NCBI GenBank assembly: GCA_039586095.1 | Contig: JBDHLB010000059.1 | Location: forward strand, 1 to 21,344 | Direction: 5' to 3' | Source: JBDHBD01 sp039586095 | GTDB lineage: Bacteria; Gemmatimonadota; Gemmatimonadetes; Palauibacterales; Palauibacteraceae | DNA length: 21,344 nucleotides | Shown here: piece by piece, positions 15,199 through 21,344 of the stretch | Numbering within the stretch: the first letter of the stretch is position 1 | Layout of the letters: each line of letters begins with the position of its first letter | Made by a program: the position numbers and the translations under genes | The notes under the pieces: generated by a model | What the model was told of the DNA's origin: nothing | The model's database searches: none | What the model saw: the letters and a program-made list of their open reading frames with translations, nothing else

Positions 15199-16077
15199 TC
15201 ATCCCGGCTGTAGAGGTAATCTCCGCCACACACCGCGCTCCGTCAGTTCGAGATCGACCGTGGGGTCGAAGCCAAACCGGCTAAGGCCGTGGTGTCGCTC
15301 AACGTAGCGCCGCTTGTTCAGGCTTCCATGCCAGAGGTGCGTGAGCTTGCCGTCGATGGACCCTAAGGAGCCACGAACACGCTCAAAGTGTTTATCGGCC
15401 CACGCCTGATAGTGATTGCGCCAGCCGCGACCCATGTCGAGGTAGCGGAATGCTTCGTCCGTGAAGCCGAGCTGCGCACACCGAATGGCCCTGCTTCCAC
15501 TGCCGATGATACAGGCATCGTAGAGACCGTCCCTCAACACCTCCCGTCTTGCAGCCCAGGCCAGGCCCGAGCAGATGCCCAGTCGACGGCGGAGGGAATG
15601 GCGCAGGAGCTCCCTGGGATCGGCTCCTTCTTTGAGAGCCCTCATAAACGATATGCCCAGGCGACTCCGGCTACGCGACACAGCGGGTGGTGCGCTCGCC
15701 TCCTGGTCCCACACCTCGTCGAAGCACTGAATCACCTTGAACTCGGTAAGTGCATTCTCTGCCGCGATCGGCCAGTCGGATCGATCGAGCACGACATCGC
15801 AGTCAAGCCAGGCGACCATGTCACAGTTTGACGGTATCGCATCGAGTCCGATGTTCAGCAGACGCTCCTTGTGCCAAAGTAGATCTCGCGCGTGAAGCTG
15901 GATCAACACTTCTGCGTCTTCGCCGTCGAGATCGTAGCTGTGCGTGAAGGAAAGCTCGACCGCTACAAGCGGCACAGACAGTCGGTCTCGGAAGATACGG
16001 TAGTTCTCCCGCCGTAAACGCGATCCTGTCGGGTTATAGTAGGAAGTGACAGCCCACAACTCGCCTGAACGCGTCAT
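15199..16077 (-). CDS. Putative GT-A-type glycosyltransferase
   Basis: This 292-residue cytoplasmic protein begins with a strand-type start (LWAVTSYYNPTG) followed by VPLVAVELSF. A nucleotide-sugar/metal site of DxD type lies in MVAWLDCDVVLDRSDW (D92 and D94). A C-terminal segment, LTHLWHGSLNKRRY, resembles the acceptor/metal-binding His region of GT-A enzymes. HKERLLNIGLDAIP just before the DxD is a conserved segment in this group of proteins, which are usually annotated as hypothetical. The ATG at 16077 fits the domain start; a GTG one codon upstream (16080) is also possible, and the open frame reaches 16236 without adding conserved sequence. It stands alone, so the acceptor is unknown. GT fold is fairly likely; substrate unknown. 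Confidence 0.65.
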   Translation of the reverse strand: MTRSGELWAVTSYYNPTGSRLRRENYRIFRDRLSVPLVAVELSFTHSYDLDGEDAEVLIQLHARDLLWHKERLLNIGLDAIPSNCDMVAWLDCDVVLDRSDWPIAAENALTEFKVIQCFDEVWDQEASAPPAVSRSRSRLGISFMRALKEGADPRELLRHSLRRRLGICSGLAWAARREVLRDGLYDACIIGSGSRAIRCAQLGFTDEAFRYLDMGRGWRNHYQAWADKHFERVRGSLGSIDGKLTHLWHGSLNKRRYVERHHGLSRFGFDPTVDLELTERGVWRRLPLQPG

Positions 16078-16258
16078 CACGTCACCCACTGATTCACCAC
16101 AGGCACCTGACGGTGCATCTGCCCCGAGGCGCACAAGGTAGTCGCCTCCCGATCGCCCATCTACCGTACTGCATGGTGCCAGCCAGGCGTGCAGAGGCCG
16201 CCCAGTTGGAGCGCGGAGATGTGGAACAAGCGGCAAGATTTCGAGTTAAAGGACGCGT

Positions 16259-16331
16259 GCGGGCGTAGCTCAGTTGGCAGAGCGTCAGCCTTCCAAGCTG
16301 AAGGTCGCCGGTTCGACCCCGGTCGCCCGCT
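16259..16331 (+). tRNA. tRNA-Gly (anticodon TCC)
   Basis: A 73-base cloverleaf without encoded CCA. The acceptor GCGGGCG pairs with CGCCCGC (16324-16330), discriminator T. The D-arm is GCTC/GAGC. The anticodon stem TCAGC/GCTGA encloses loop CTTCCAA with TCC at 16292-16294. The T-arm GCCGG/CCGGT has loop TTCGACC. All stems pair. The TCC anticodon assigns glycine. It marks the left edge of the repeat-bounded array. Confidence 0.97.
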
Positions 16332-16332
16332 T

Positions 16333-16351
16333 AGCCCCGAAAGACGGGGCT
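16333..16351 (+). terminator. Hairpin just after the tRNA
   Basis: AGCCCCG and CGGGGCT form a perfect 7-bp stem with loop AAAGA two bases after the tRNA 3' end. It is followed by CTTCG, not a T-run, so it may act as a weak terminator or a processing aid. Confidence 0.5.
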
Positions 16352-16421
16352 CTTCGCGCATCTGGGGGCGAGCTCACCTCGGGTGCGTCAGGGGTGCGGT
16401 AACAAAGATGATTACCGAGGA

Positions 16422-16442
16422 GCGGGCCCGGTGGAGCCGCCC
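16422..16442. repeat. Partial copy (hairpin half) of the array repeat
   Basis: GGGCCCGGTGGAGCCGCCC matches the terminal hairpin half of the full repeats at 17756, 19333 and 19966, including the loop core CCCGGTGGA. The left half is absent. It lies 62 bases past the stop of the minus-strand SnoaL-like gene, the same relative position as the full copies have to their genes. Confidence 0.6.
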
Positions 16443-16504
16443 TCATTGGGGAGAAACGGAATGGCTCCAATACGGTCATGATCAAGACGGATCAGCGACA
16501 ACGG

Positions 16505-17050
16505 TCACTCCCTTCCCGTTGTAACGGGACCGTCGCCATTCCACATTTCCCGGGCAATCTTCCAGGTTCCGTCCGATTGCCGCTGGAGTATTGTTATATC
16601 CTTCCCGCGCACTTCCCTCGCTTCCCCTTGAGGGGTCCTCCACGCGAAGCGGTACGTACCTCGGTAGAATCCCCAGTCGCCTGCAACTTGGATTTCCTCG
16701 TCAGCCCACGAACTCTCGACTTGGGGATCCTCACTTGCCTCGCCTCGGGGGCGGCTACCGAACAACTCCTCGTACCAAGCCAGGATCGCGTCTCTACCCC
16801 CAAAGGCGGGAGCATCGTCGGGCAGCATGACCGCGTCTTCGGTGTGCAAACGCGCCAGGGCTTCAGCGTCTCCCTCCCTATACGCTTCAACCCACTGGGC
16901 AAGAACTCGACTGATGGCCACCGAATCTACCTGGTAGGCTGTCTGGACCAGGGACTCATCTCTCAACGTGTCCGGTGCCGTTTCTTGACAACTTGGGGCA
17001 ACTATCAGCAACGGCAGAAGGAGAGCTTGACACCCGTGCGACGGTCGCAC
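16505..17050 (-). CDS. Exported SnoaL-like/DUF4440 protein
   Basis: This 181-residue protein has a hydrophobic N-terminal segment ending in APSC (Cys21), a weak lipobox, so it is an exported or lipid-anchored protein. The domain at about residues 43-170 follows the DUF4440/SnoaL-like pattern: VLAQWVEAYREGDAEALARL, then HTEDAVMLPDDAPAFGGRDAI, WYEELF, and the closing strands KDITILQRQSDGTWKIAREMW. This cone-shaped alpha+beta fold serves in small enzymes and binding proteins; the ligand cannot be told. I chose the GTG at 17050 because GAGGAGG stands at the right distance; the open frame to 17518 has no coding character there. The gene is flanked by partial repeats at 17130-17157 and 16422-16442. 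Confidence 0.8.
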   Translation of the reverse strand: MRPSHGCQALLLPLLIVAPSCQETAPDTLRDESLVQTAYQVDSVAISRVLAQWVEAYREGDAEALARLHTEDAVMLPDDAPAFGGRDAILAWYEELFGSRPRGEASEDPQVESSWADEEIQVAGDWGFYRGTYRFAWRTPQGEAREVRGKDITILQRQSDGTWKIAREMWNGDGPVTTGRE

Positions 17051-17129
17051 TGCCACCTCCTCTGTTTCGCCTCGGGGCGAGCCTCGGGCGTGCAACACGA
17101 TCTGGCGAGGCATTTTGATGCGCCTGCCC

Positions 17130-17157
17130 GTGCCATCGGCTGTAACACGTCGCGGCT
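17130..17157. repeat. Partial copy (left 28 bases) of the array repeat
   Basis: The 28 bases starting GTGCCATCGGCTG and ending CGTCGCGGCT are identical to the left part of the full repeats. Beyond the last base the sequence diverges completely. It stands 80 bases upstream of the SnoaL-like gene, as the other copies stand upstream of their minus-strand genes. Confidence 0.7.
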
Positions 17158-17195
17158 GACCCTCAGGATAGCATCTGCGAGCGCGTTTGTCTGTC

Positions 17196-17233
17196 GGGAA
17201 AACCCCTACACGCGTGTGGGGAAAAACCCTACA
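17196..17233. promoter_or_regulatory. Two tandem GGGAAAA(A)CCC boxes, possible operator
   Basis: GGGAAAACCCCTACA (17196-17210) and GGGGAAAAACCCTACA (17218-17233) are near-identical, each with an inverted GGG..CCC core, about two helical turns apart. They lie 70-107 bases before the plus-strand membrane protein gene. The intervening ACACGCGTGT is itself palindromic, and the whole can also fold as a hairpin. Regulator unknown. Confidence 0.4.
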
Positions 17234-17302
17234 ATGGCAGTCAGATCCGTAAACCGGATGTGGGCAAGCATGCTGCGAGTTGAGGGCAGGAGTAGATGAT
17301 CG

Positions 17303-17746
17303 ATGAGTCGAGAAACCAGCGCCGTTGTGCTGGGACTTATTATGATGTTGGTCTTCATGTTCGTGAGCCTCTCCGTGGTGTATCTGCTCCTGAATCCCGT
17401 TGGCCTGTATTTCATTAGCGCTGCAACGGAGGGTCTCTTTGCCACGATCGGCTCGATGGCTCTCGCTCTGCTGGCAGCTATTGCCGGGGGCTGGGTCTGC
17501 GCGGCGATTGCTGGGCAAGCTGGGACTCCGAAGGTGTTAGCGATGGCGGTTCTCGTGCTTGGACTTCTTCTGGCAGCCCGGGTGCTCACCAGCGGTGGGG
17601 AAGGGATGGAACGTGAGCAGGGGGCGACGATATTGCCGATATTGAACGTGTTGACCCAGGGCTGGCAGCAGAGCTGGATCGTACTGCTCAGTCCGTTCAT
17701 CGGGGCCACCGGAGTGCTTGCTGGCGCTCGCCTGAAGGGCTCCTGA
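17303..17746 (+). CDS. Four-helix membrane protein of unknown function
   Basis: This 147-residue protein has four hydrophobic segments: about residues 8-30 (LGLIMMLVFMFVSLSVVYLL), 41-68, 73-93 and 123-142, with short loops. The third loop carries an acidic/basic patch (GGEGMEREQG). The ATG at 17303 follows a GGAG about ten bases upstream. It is the only plus-strand gene in the repeat array. A long minus-strand open frame covers it, but that translation is low-complexity and Arg/Pro/Thr-rich and is a shadow. Family not recognised. Confidence 0.65.
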   Translation: MSRETSAVVLGLIMMLVFMFVSLSVVYLLLNPVGLYFISAATEGLFATIGSMALALLAAIAGGWVCAAIAGQAGTPKVLAMAVLVLGLLLAARVLTSGGEGMEREQGATILPILNVLTQGWQQSWIVLLSPFIGATGVLAGARLKGS

Positions 17747-17755
17747 TGACCCGTC

Positions 17756-17864
17756 TCGTGGCGCGCCATCGGCTGTAACACGTCGCGGCTTAGTGGGTCA
17801 ATCTGGCGTGCGGATTTCGGGCGGCCAGATGCGGCATAGCGGCGGCCCCGGTGGAGCCGCCCCC
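17756..17864. repeat. Array repeat, full copy 1
   Basis: This 109-bp copy has the shared left end TCGTGGCG.GCCATCGGC, then TGTAACACGTCGCGGC. An inner stem ATCTGGC/GCCAGAT (17801-17807 with 17824-17830, 16-base loop) is perfect. A terminal hairpin GGCGGC/GCCGCC (17841-17846 with 17856-17861) has loop CCCGGTGGA. It lies between the membrane protein gene (10 bases away) and the stop of the lipocalin-like gene (89 bases). Confidence 0.85.
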
Positions 17865-17952
17865 TTACCCGTGCGAGTGTCACATGCAGGGCCGCCTCAC
17901 GGCCTTTCGCCGACGGCGTACCGCGTTCGGCTCCTCGGACCCTAAGTCTGCC

Positions 17953-18462
17953 TCACCAGGGAGGCGGCTCGCTGTCCACCTGCCTCAAGACCGCCTTCCA
18001 CGCGCTGGTGGGCCCACCGCCCCAGGTGAGGTGGAGCCTGCCCTCACCATCGATCTCGAACGTGTAGGTCACCTCGTTATCGGGCCAATCGCCCATGTAG
18101 TTCGGGTTCTTTGCCACGAAGGCCCGAGTCGTGAGCTCGTTCGCATTCACATCGTAGCGACCGGAGTTCGCGATAACCGTGGTGTAGGCGGCTACCATCT
18201 CGGCGTCCGTCATCTCCTCACCCGTCCACCGTGTGCGCAGCTCAGAACCCGGAACGAACATGATGCTGTAATGGGTCTTGGTGAACACGAGCAGGCCGGG
18301 CTGGGGCTCGACGTTTGTATCCCCACCCGGGCTCGTCCAGCTCGTGATTACCCACGCGCCCTCGAGCGGTGTGCCTTCCTGCCCGAGGCAAGGTGTAGGG
18401 CTCGCCAGCAGGGCGGCGGCTAGAATCCCGAGAACGCCCGGTTGAGATGCGATGCGTCGCAT
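17953..18462 (-). CDS. Exported lipocalin-like protein
   Basis: This 169-residue protein has a signal peptide ending near CLGQ (residue 28). The mature domain starts LEGAWVITSWT, the entry strand of the lipocalin-like family (PF13924 type). It continues with GLLVFTKTHYSIMFV, a helix EMVAAYTTVIANSGRYDVN and late strands VTYTFEIDGEGRLHLTW. This family is thought to bind small hydrophobic ligands in the periplasm; no ligand is known. The ATG at 18462 follows GAGG at a short but workable spacing; the longer frame to 18498 lacks the signal start. It lies after the metallo-beta-lactamase gene, in the same direction and between the same two full repeats. Confidence 0.78.
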   Translation of the reverse strand: MRRIASQPGVLGILAAALLASPTPCLGQEGTPLEGAWVITSWTSPGGDTNVEPQPGLLVFTKTHYSIMFVPGSELRTRWTGEEMTDAEMVAAYTTVIANSGRYDVNANELTTRAFVAKNPNYMGDWPDNEVTYTFEIDGEGRLHLTWGGGPTSAWKAVLRQVDSEPPPW

Positions 18463-18551
18463 GGCTACCTCGCTGTTGGGGGATGAAGGATCAAGCAAGG
18501 ATTGGTGAGTTGGGAACCTCGAGACAACATTCCAGTTCTCCAGCCATGCCT

Positions 18552-18573
18552 CGCGGCTGCCGATGGAGCCGCG
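18552..18573. repeat. Hairpin resembling the array repeat's terminal stem
   Basis: CGCGGCT and AGCCGCG form a perfect 7-bp stem with loop GCCGATGG between the lipocalin-like and metallo-beta-lactamase genes. The right side (GATGGAGCCGCG) resembles the GGTGGAGCCGCC of the full copies. It may be a decayed repeat copy separating these two genes, or an unrelated hairpin. Confidence 0.35.
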
Positions 18574-18602
18574 TCGTCCTCCGCGCCTTCGACCGCCCCC
18601 TC

Positions 18603-19301
18603 TCAGCGCTCGTCGGCGTCCGGTCGCTTCGCCAACCAGCGCCGGACCACATCAACGGAAAAAGGCTTGCCATGGGCTGGGAAGACTGTGCTGACACCCA
18701 TGTCGAGGAGTCGGCCCCAGCTCTGGATGACCATCTGCAGGTCATCGGCGAATATCGGAAGAGACGGGCCCCGAGTCAGAGGGAGCTTGTTCATCGCAAG
18801 ATCGCCCACGAAAGCCTCGCCTCCCTTCAATACAACTGAGACAGACCCGGGAGAATGACCCGGCGTCGGAATAGCCACACCTTCGACGCCGTAGTCATCC
18901 AACGAACTCACGCTATCGTCCAGGCGCAGGTCCACCGGCGCCGGAGGAACGTCGATAAGTGGCATCAGCAGTCGGTGGCCGGCCATGAACACCCTGCCCC
19001 AAGCGGTTACACCGGGAGGCAGTGGCGGATCACCCTCTTCTACCCAGCTCGCCTCCTTCTCATGGACCGCCAGAGGTGCGCCCGTCATCTCTCTGAGTTC
19101 AGCTGCTGAGCCCATGTGGTCCCAGTGGGCATGGGTGAGCAGGATCAGGCGGACTTCCTCTGGCGCGATAGCAGCTTCTGCCAGGCCTTTCGCGAACCTC
19201 CCACCGCACCGGGGCTGGCCAGCATCAATGACAACCGTACCCGACTCTCTTACCACGTAGCACGTATCGAAGCCTAACGGGATACCTAGGATCTGGGTCA
19301 A
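18603..19301 (-). CDS. Metallo-beta-lactamase-fold hydrolase
   Basis: This protein of about 232 residues has the full MBL metal set: H57, H59, D61 and H62 in THAHWDH, H149 in TPGHSPGS, D167 in VGDLAM and H210 in PAHGKP. The start region ILGIPLGFDTCYVV..VVIDAG is typical of stand-alone MBL hydrolases of the glyoxalase-II/lactonase-like kind; the substrate is not predictable. There is no signal peptide, so it is cytoplasmic. I chose the TTG at 19301 because GAAGG stands six bases upstream and the conserved domain begins there. Starts at 19346 (ATG) or 19358 (GTG) would draw the N-terminus MLQPMARH from the adjacent repeat and have no ribosome binding site. Confidence 0.88.
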   Translation of the reverse strand: MTQILGIPLGFDTCYVVRESGTVVIDAGQPRCGGRFAKGLAEAAIAPEEVRLILLTHAHWDHMGSAAELREMTGAPLAVHEKEASWVEEGDPPLPPGVTAWGRVFMAGHRLLMPLIDVPPAPVDLRLDDSVSSLDDYGVEGVAIPTPGHSPGSVSVVLKGGEAFVGDLAMNKLPLTRGPSLPIFADDLQMVIQSWGRLLDMGVSTVFPAHGKPFSVDVVRRWLAKRPDADER

Positions 19302-19332
19302 CTTGCGCCTTCGTTCGAGCGGACCAAACTCG

Positions 19333-19437
19333 TCGTGGCGTGCCATCGGCTGTAACACGTCGCGGCTTAGTGGGTCAATCTAGCGTGCGGATTCAGGGCG
19401 GCCAGATGCAGCAGGGGCGGCCCCGGTGGAGCTGCTT
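19333..19437. repeat. Array repeat, full copy 2
   Basis: This 105-bp copy has inner stem ATCTAGC (19378-19384) with GCCAGAT (19401-19407) and a 16-base loop, one position being a wobble pair. The terminal hairpin begins GGGGCGGC (19414-19421), with loop CCCGGTGGA and a right arm decayed to GCTGCT. It lies 16 bases past the stop of the small lipoprotein gene and directly upstream of the metallo-beta-lactamase gene. Confidence 0.85.
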
Positions 19438-19452
19438 TGCTTTTTCGGCCTG

Positions 19453-19893
19453 CTATTGCCGGATCATCAGGCTTGTAGTCATTCCAACCACGCGCCCGGC
19501 ACAGTTGTCCGATACAACAACGAAGCTCAGAGTACTTCCATCGAGGGACCAAGTATAAGTGCCAGTGGCGTAGGCCGGTCCCAGTTGCGAACAGGAGTAG
19601 TTTCCACCCACGTCCGTTATCGAGATTTGACTCCCGGAAACGGAGAACCTGCCAGTGACGACGGACACACCGTTGAGTACCAGGTTCCAAGTCGCATTGG
19701 ACGTGAACGTGATCCGGTGTGTGCCGACGAGGTAGAGGTAGTCATCGGAAACGTCCGACTCCTCAATCGTGCCGACATAGGTCCCCACCGGAAAGTTGCC
19801 CAGACTGGGAGTAGGTGGCCCTCCGGTCGGCGTCCCATCACTGCCGCAGGCGAGTGAGAACGCGAGAAGCGGCAGCAAAGCGAGCCTGCGCAT
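19453..19893 (-). CDS. Small lipoprotein, beta-rich, unknown function
   Basis: This 146-residue protein has lipobox FSLAC (Cys16) followed by a Gly/Pro/Thr linker. A single beta-rich domain starts PVGTYVGTIEESDVSDD and resembles lipocalin-like small envelope proteins (repeated strand-turn-strand, e.g. HRITFTSNATWNLVLNG). C93 and C122, by rough count, could pair. GAGGGG stands seven bases before the ATG. It is the sole gene between full repeats 2 and 3. Family not recognised. Confidence 0.68.
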   Translation of the reverse strand: MRRLALLPLLAFSLACGSDGTPTGGPPTPSLGNFPVGTYVGTIEESDVSDDYLYLVGTHRITFTSNATWNLVLNGVSVVTGRFSVSGSQISITDVGGNYSCSQLGPAYATGTYTWSLDGSTLSFVVVSDNCAGRVVGMTTSLMIRQ

Positions 19894-19965
19894 GATAGCA
19901 CCCCTCTGTGCCGATGAGAGGCGAGATGCGCCTGCCGTCTGTCGTCTACGGGCGCAGACGCAGAG

Positions 19966-20071
19966 TCGTGGCGTGCCATCGGCTGTAACACGTCGCGGCT
20001 TAGTGGATCAATCTAGCGTGCAGAATGGGGTCGGCTAAATGCGGTGGGGGCGGCCCCGGCCGAGCCGCCCC
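19966..20071. repeat. Array repeat, full copy 3
   Basis: This 106-bp copy has inner stem ATCTAGC (20011-20017) with GCTAAAT (20034-20040) and a 16-base loop, one mismatch. The terminal hairpin GGGGCGGC/GCCGCCCC (20047-20054 with 20064-20071) is perfect, with loop CCCGGCCGA. It lies 46 bases past the stop of the TPR gene and 73 bases upstream of the small lipoprotein gene. Confidence 0.85.
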
Positions 20072-20116
20072 TGTGCGTGAAAGGCACTTGCTACTCGGCC
20101 TGCCAAGGAGGGGCCG

Positions 20117-21344
20117 TCAGCCGTCCGGCTCGGACTGCGAATCTGGCTCTGAGGTCTCGGCGGCGGACGGGTCCACCACCGGAATGGCAACCGGTGCCAA
20201 CCGTCCCGGCTCGAACCTCAGGTTCATGCGCCGGAACGCGGCCGGGAAGCGGGGGTCGCTGCGGAGGGCATCGACCGACGGATTAGCCCAGACCCAGGGG
20301 AATGCCCAGCCGGATGCCGCATATTCGAGCCACCGGAGAGCTTCCTCCCGATCCCCCAAGTCGGCGTAGATGCCAAAGAGGACCCCGGCGTCCGGAGATG
20401 ACTCCGCTTCCATCTCCCGCACGATCCGGAGGGCCTCCTCCCTTCGACCGGCCTGAGCATAGATCTCAGCAAGAATGGATCGGGGAACGGATGGAAACCG
20501 GGCGCGGACCTTCTCGTAGTGCGCAATGGCCTCATCGTACAGGCCCAGGCGCAACGCGCTCCCACCGAACACCCCATTGGCAGTGAGGTTGTCGGGATAG
20601 TCTTCCAGCATCTCCTTGGCTTCGGCGTACGCCCGCTCGTAGTCTCGGGACCACCAGTAGAGGGCCGGGATCCACACCGTGTTGCGGGGGTTCAGGGGAT
20701 CGAGCTCCGCGGACCGCCGATGTGCGACCAATGCCTCATCCACTCTCCCGAAGAGGGCCAGGTACCAGGCGTAGTGGTAGTGGTTATTGGCCAGGCTGGG
20801 GTTCAGCTCGTTCGCCCTCCGGAACGCCCGCTCGGCCGCCTGCCAGTCTTGCCCATTATACGTCTGGTAATCCGCCAGAGCCGCCCACCCTTCGGCGGAG
20901 GCGGAGTCGAGGCGGATCGCCCTCTCCGCGGCTGCACGGGCGTTCGACCACACCTCTGGATCGTCCATCCCGAAATCATGCCCCAGGGTGATGTAACAGT
21001 CCGCCAGGCCGGCCCAAGCCAGGGCGTCCGTCGGATTCTGCTCCACGGCTTGCTGGAAGTAGGCGATGGCACTGTCGTATTGCTCCTCGCTCGTGGCATT
21101 GCGAAGAACGTGCATCCCCCGGAGGTAGGCCTCGTAGACGTCCGGATTCACCGGAGGCGCTTCGGCCAGCCGAGCCTGGTTCCCGGGCTCCAGGCGCAGC
21201 CGGATCTGGTCGGCGATGGCCCGGGCGAAGCCGCGGTACAGGGCGACGACGTTGGGCAGCACACCGTCGAAGGAGGCGGTCCACACCTGCTGCTCGTTTC
21301 GGTCGTACAGCCGGGCCGCGATCTCGAGACTGTCACCCTGCCGG
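20117..21344 (-). CDS. C-terminal part of a TolB-like/TPR protein (5' truncated by window)
   Basis: The frame is open from the window end to a stop at 20117, giving at least 408 residues. The first visible part (GDSLEIAARLYDRNEQQVWT, then ASFDGVLPNVVALYRGFARA) matches the end of the TolB-like domain found in adenylate-cyclase and Ser/Thr-kinase sensor proteins. At least six tetratricopeptide units follow: AIAYFQQAVEQNPTDALAWA, AAERAIRLDSASAEGWAALA, AERAFRRANELNPSLANNHY, ALVAHRRSAELDPLN, AYAEAKEMLEDYPDNLTANG and DEAIAHYEKVRARFP. The acidic Pro/Ser-rich tail ends EPDSQSEPDG. A kinase, cyclase or winged-helix domain may lie upstream outside the window. TPRs mediate protein contacts. Its 3' end abuts repeat copy 3. 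Confidence 0.88.
   Translation of the reverse strand, partial: RQGDSLEIAARLYDRNEQQVWTASFDGVLPNVVALYRGFARAIADQIRLRLEPGNQARLAEAPPVNPDVYEAYLRGMHVLRNATSEEQYDSAIAYFQQAVEQNPTDALAWAGLADCYITLGHDFGMDDPEVWSNARAAAERAIRLDSASAEGWAALADYQTYNGQDWQAAERAFRRANELNPSLANNHYHYAWYLALFGRVDEALVAHRRSAELDPLNPRNTVWIPALYWWSRDYERAYAEAKEMLEDYPDNLTANGVFGGSALRLGLYDEAIAHYEKVRARFPSVPRSILAEIYAQAGRREEALRIVREMEAESSPDAGVLFGIYADLGDREEALRWLEYAASGWAFPWVWANPSVDALRSDPRFPAAFRRMNLRFEPGRLAPVAIPVVDPSAAETSEPDSQSEPDG

Noticed and set aside
16259..16331. Island attachment site pair at the tRNA
   Set aside because: I found no second copy of the tRNA 3' end in the window, so integration at this tRNA is only a possibility.
17201..17221. Intrinsic terminator formed by CCCCTACACG/CGTGTGGGG
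   Set aside because: It is followed by a T-run only on the minus strand, where no gene lies upstream of it; the tandem-box reading explains it better.
17206..17883. 225-residue minus-strand open frame
   Set aside because: It covers the clear four-helix membrane protein on the other strand and crosses a repeat; its composition is Arg/Pro/Thr-rich without motifs.
16422..20071. Canonical integron attC array
   Set aside because: The repeats show no RYYYAAC/GTTRRRY core pair at their ends and are not palindromic over their whole length; no integrase is in the window. Only the layout is similar.
17756..20071. CRISPR array
   Set aside because: The repeat units exceed 100 bp, are 0.5-1.6 kb apart, and genes lie between them; no cas genes.

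Overview
The window is GC-rich bacterial DNA from a diderm. It encodes several outer-membrane beta-barrels, an Omp85-type protein and many lipoproteins with clear lipoboxes. The mix of a lipoprotein S9A prolyl oligopeptidase, a glycine-zipper protein, DUF4136-type and lipocalin-like secreted proteins, and a TPR protein of the kind found at the C-terminus of TolB-like/kinase sensors suggests Gemmatimonadota or a related soil or marine lineage. That placement is inference; the window holds no phylogenetic marker strong enough to prove it.

Layout. (1) 1-2286: the tail of an unidentified gene, then three overlapping genes for HupE/UreJ-type membrane proteins (probable nickel or other metal permeases). 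(2) 2287-7941: an envelope block with an outer-membrane barrel, a small lipoprotein, an Omp85/POTRA-barrel protein, a convergent DUF4136-like lipoprotein, a glycine-zipper protein with its own promoter, a small Cys-containing exported protein and a second barrel. (3) 7974-10272: typA/bipA on the minus strand, bracketed by two direct copies of a 120-148 bp GC-rich repeat. (4) 10341-11026: a vapBC-like toxin-antitoxin pair with a readable promoter, a perfect 16-bp operator-like palindrome on the antitoxin start, and probably a leaderless transcript. (5) 11076-13402: a prolyl oligopeptidase lipoprotein with a large hairpin downstream. (6) 13675-14906: a broken lipoprotein gene followed by an intact unknown lipoprotein and a strong terminator. 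(7) 15199-16077: a putative GT-A glycosyltransferase. (8) 16259-20071: a tRNA-Gly(TCC), then an array of mostly minus-strand small genes (SnoaL-like, lipocalin-like, metallo-beta-lactamase fold, small lipoprotein, plus one plus-strand membrane protein) separated by a repeat of about 105-109 bp. (9) 20117-end: the C-terminal part of a TPR protein running off the window.

The most interesting region is 16.4-20.1 kb. A repeat with three full copies and at least two partial ones follows the stop codon of each minus-strand gene unit, and its internal stem shows compensatory changes. The architecture recalls an integron cassette array, but the repeat lacks the canonical attC core sites and no integrase is visible. 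I treat it as an uncharacterised repeat/cassette-like system beside a tRNA. Most other genes are ordinary members of known families.
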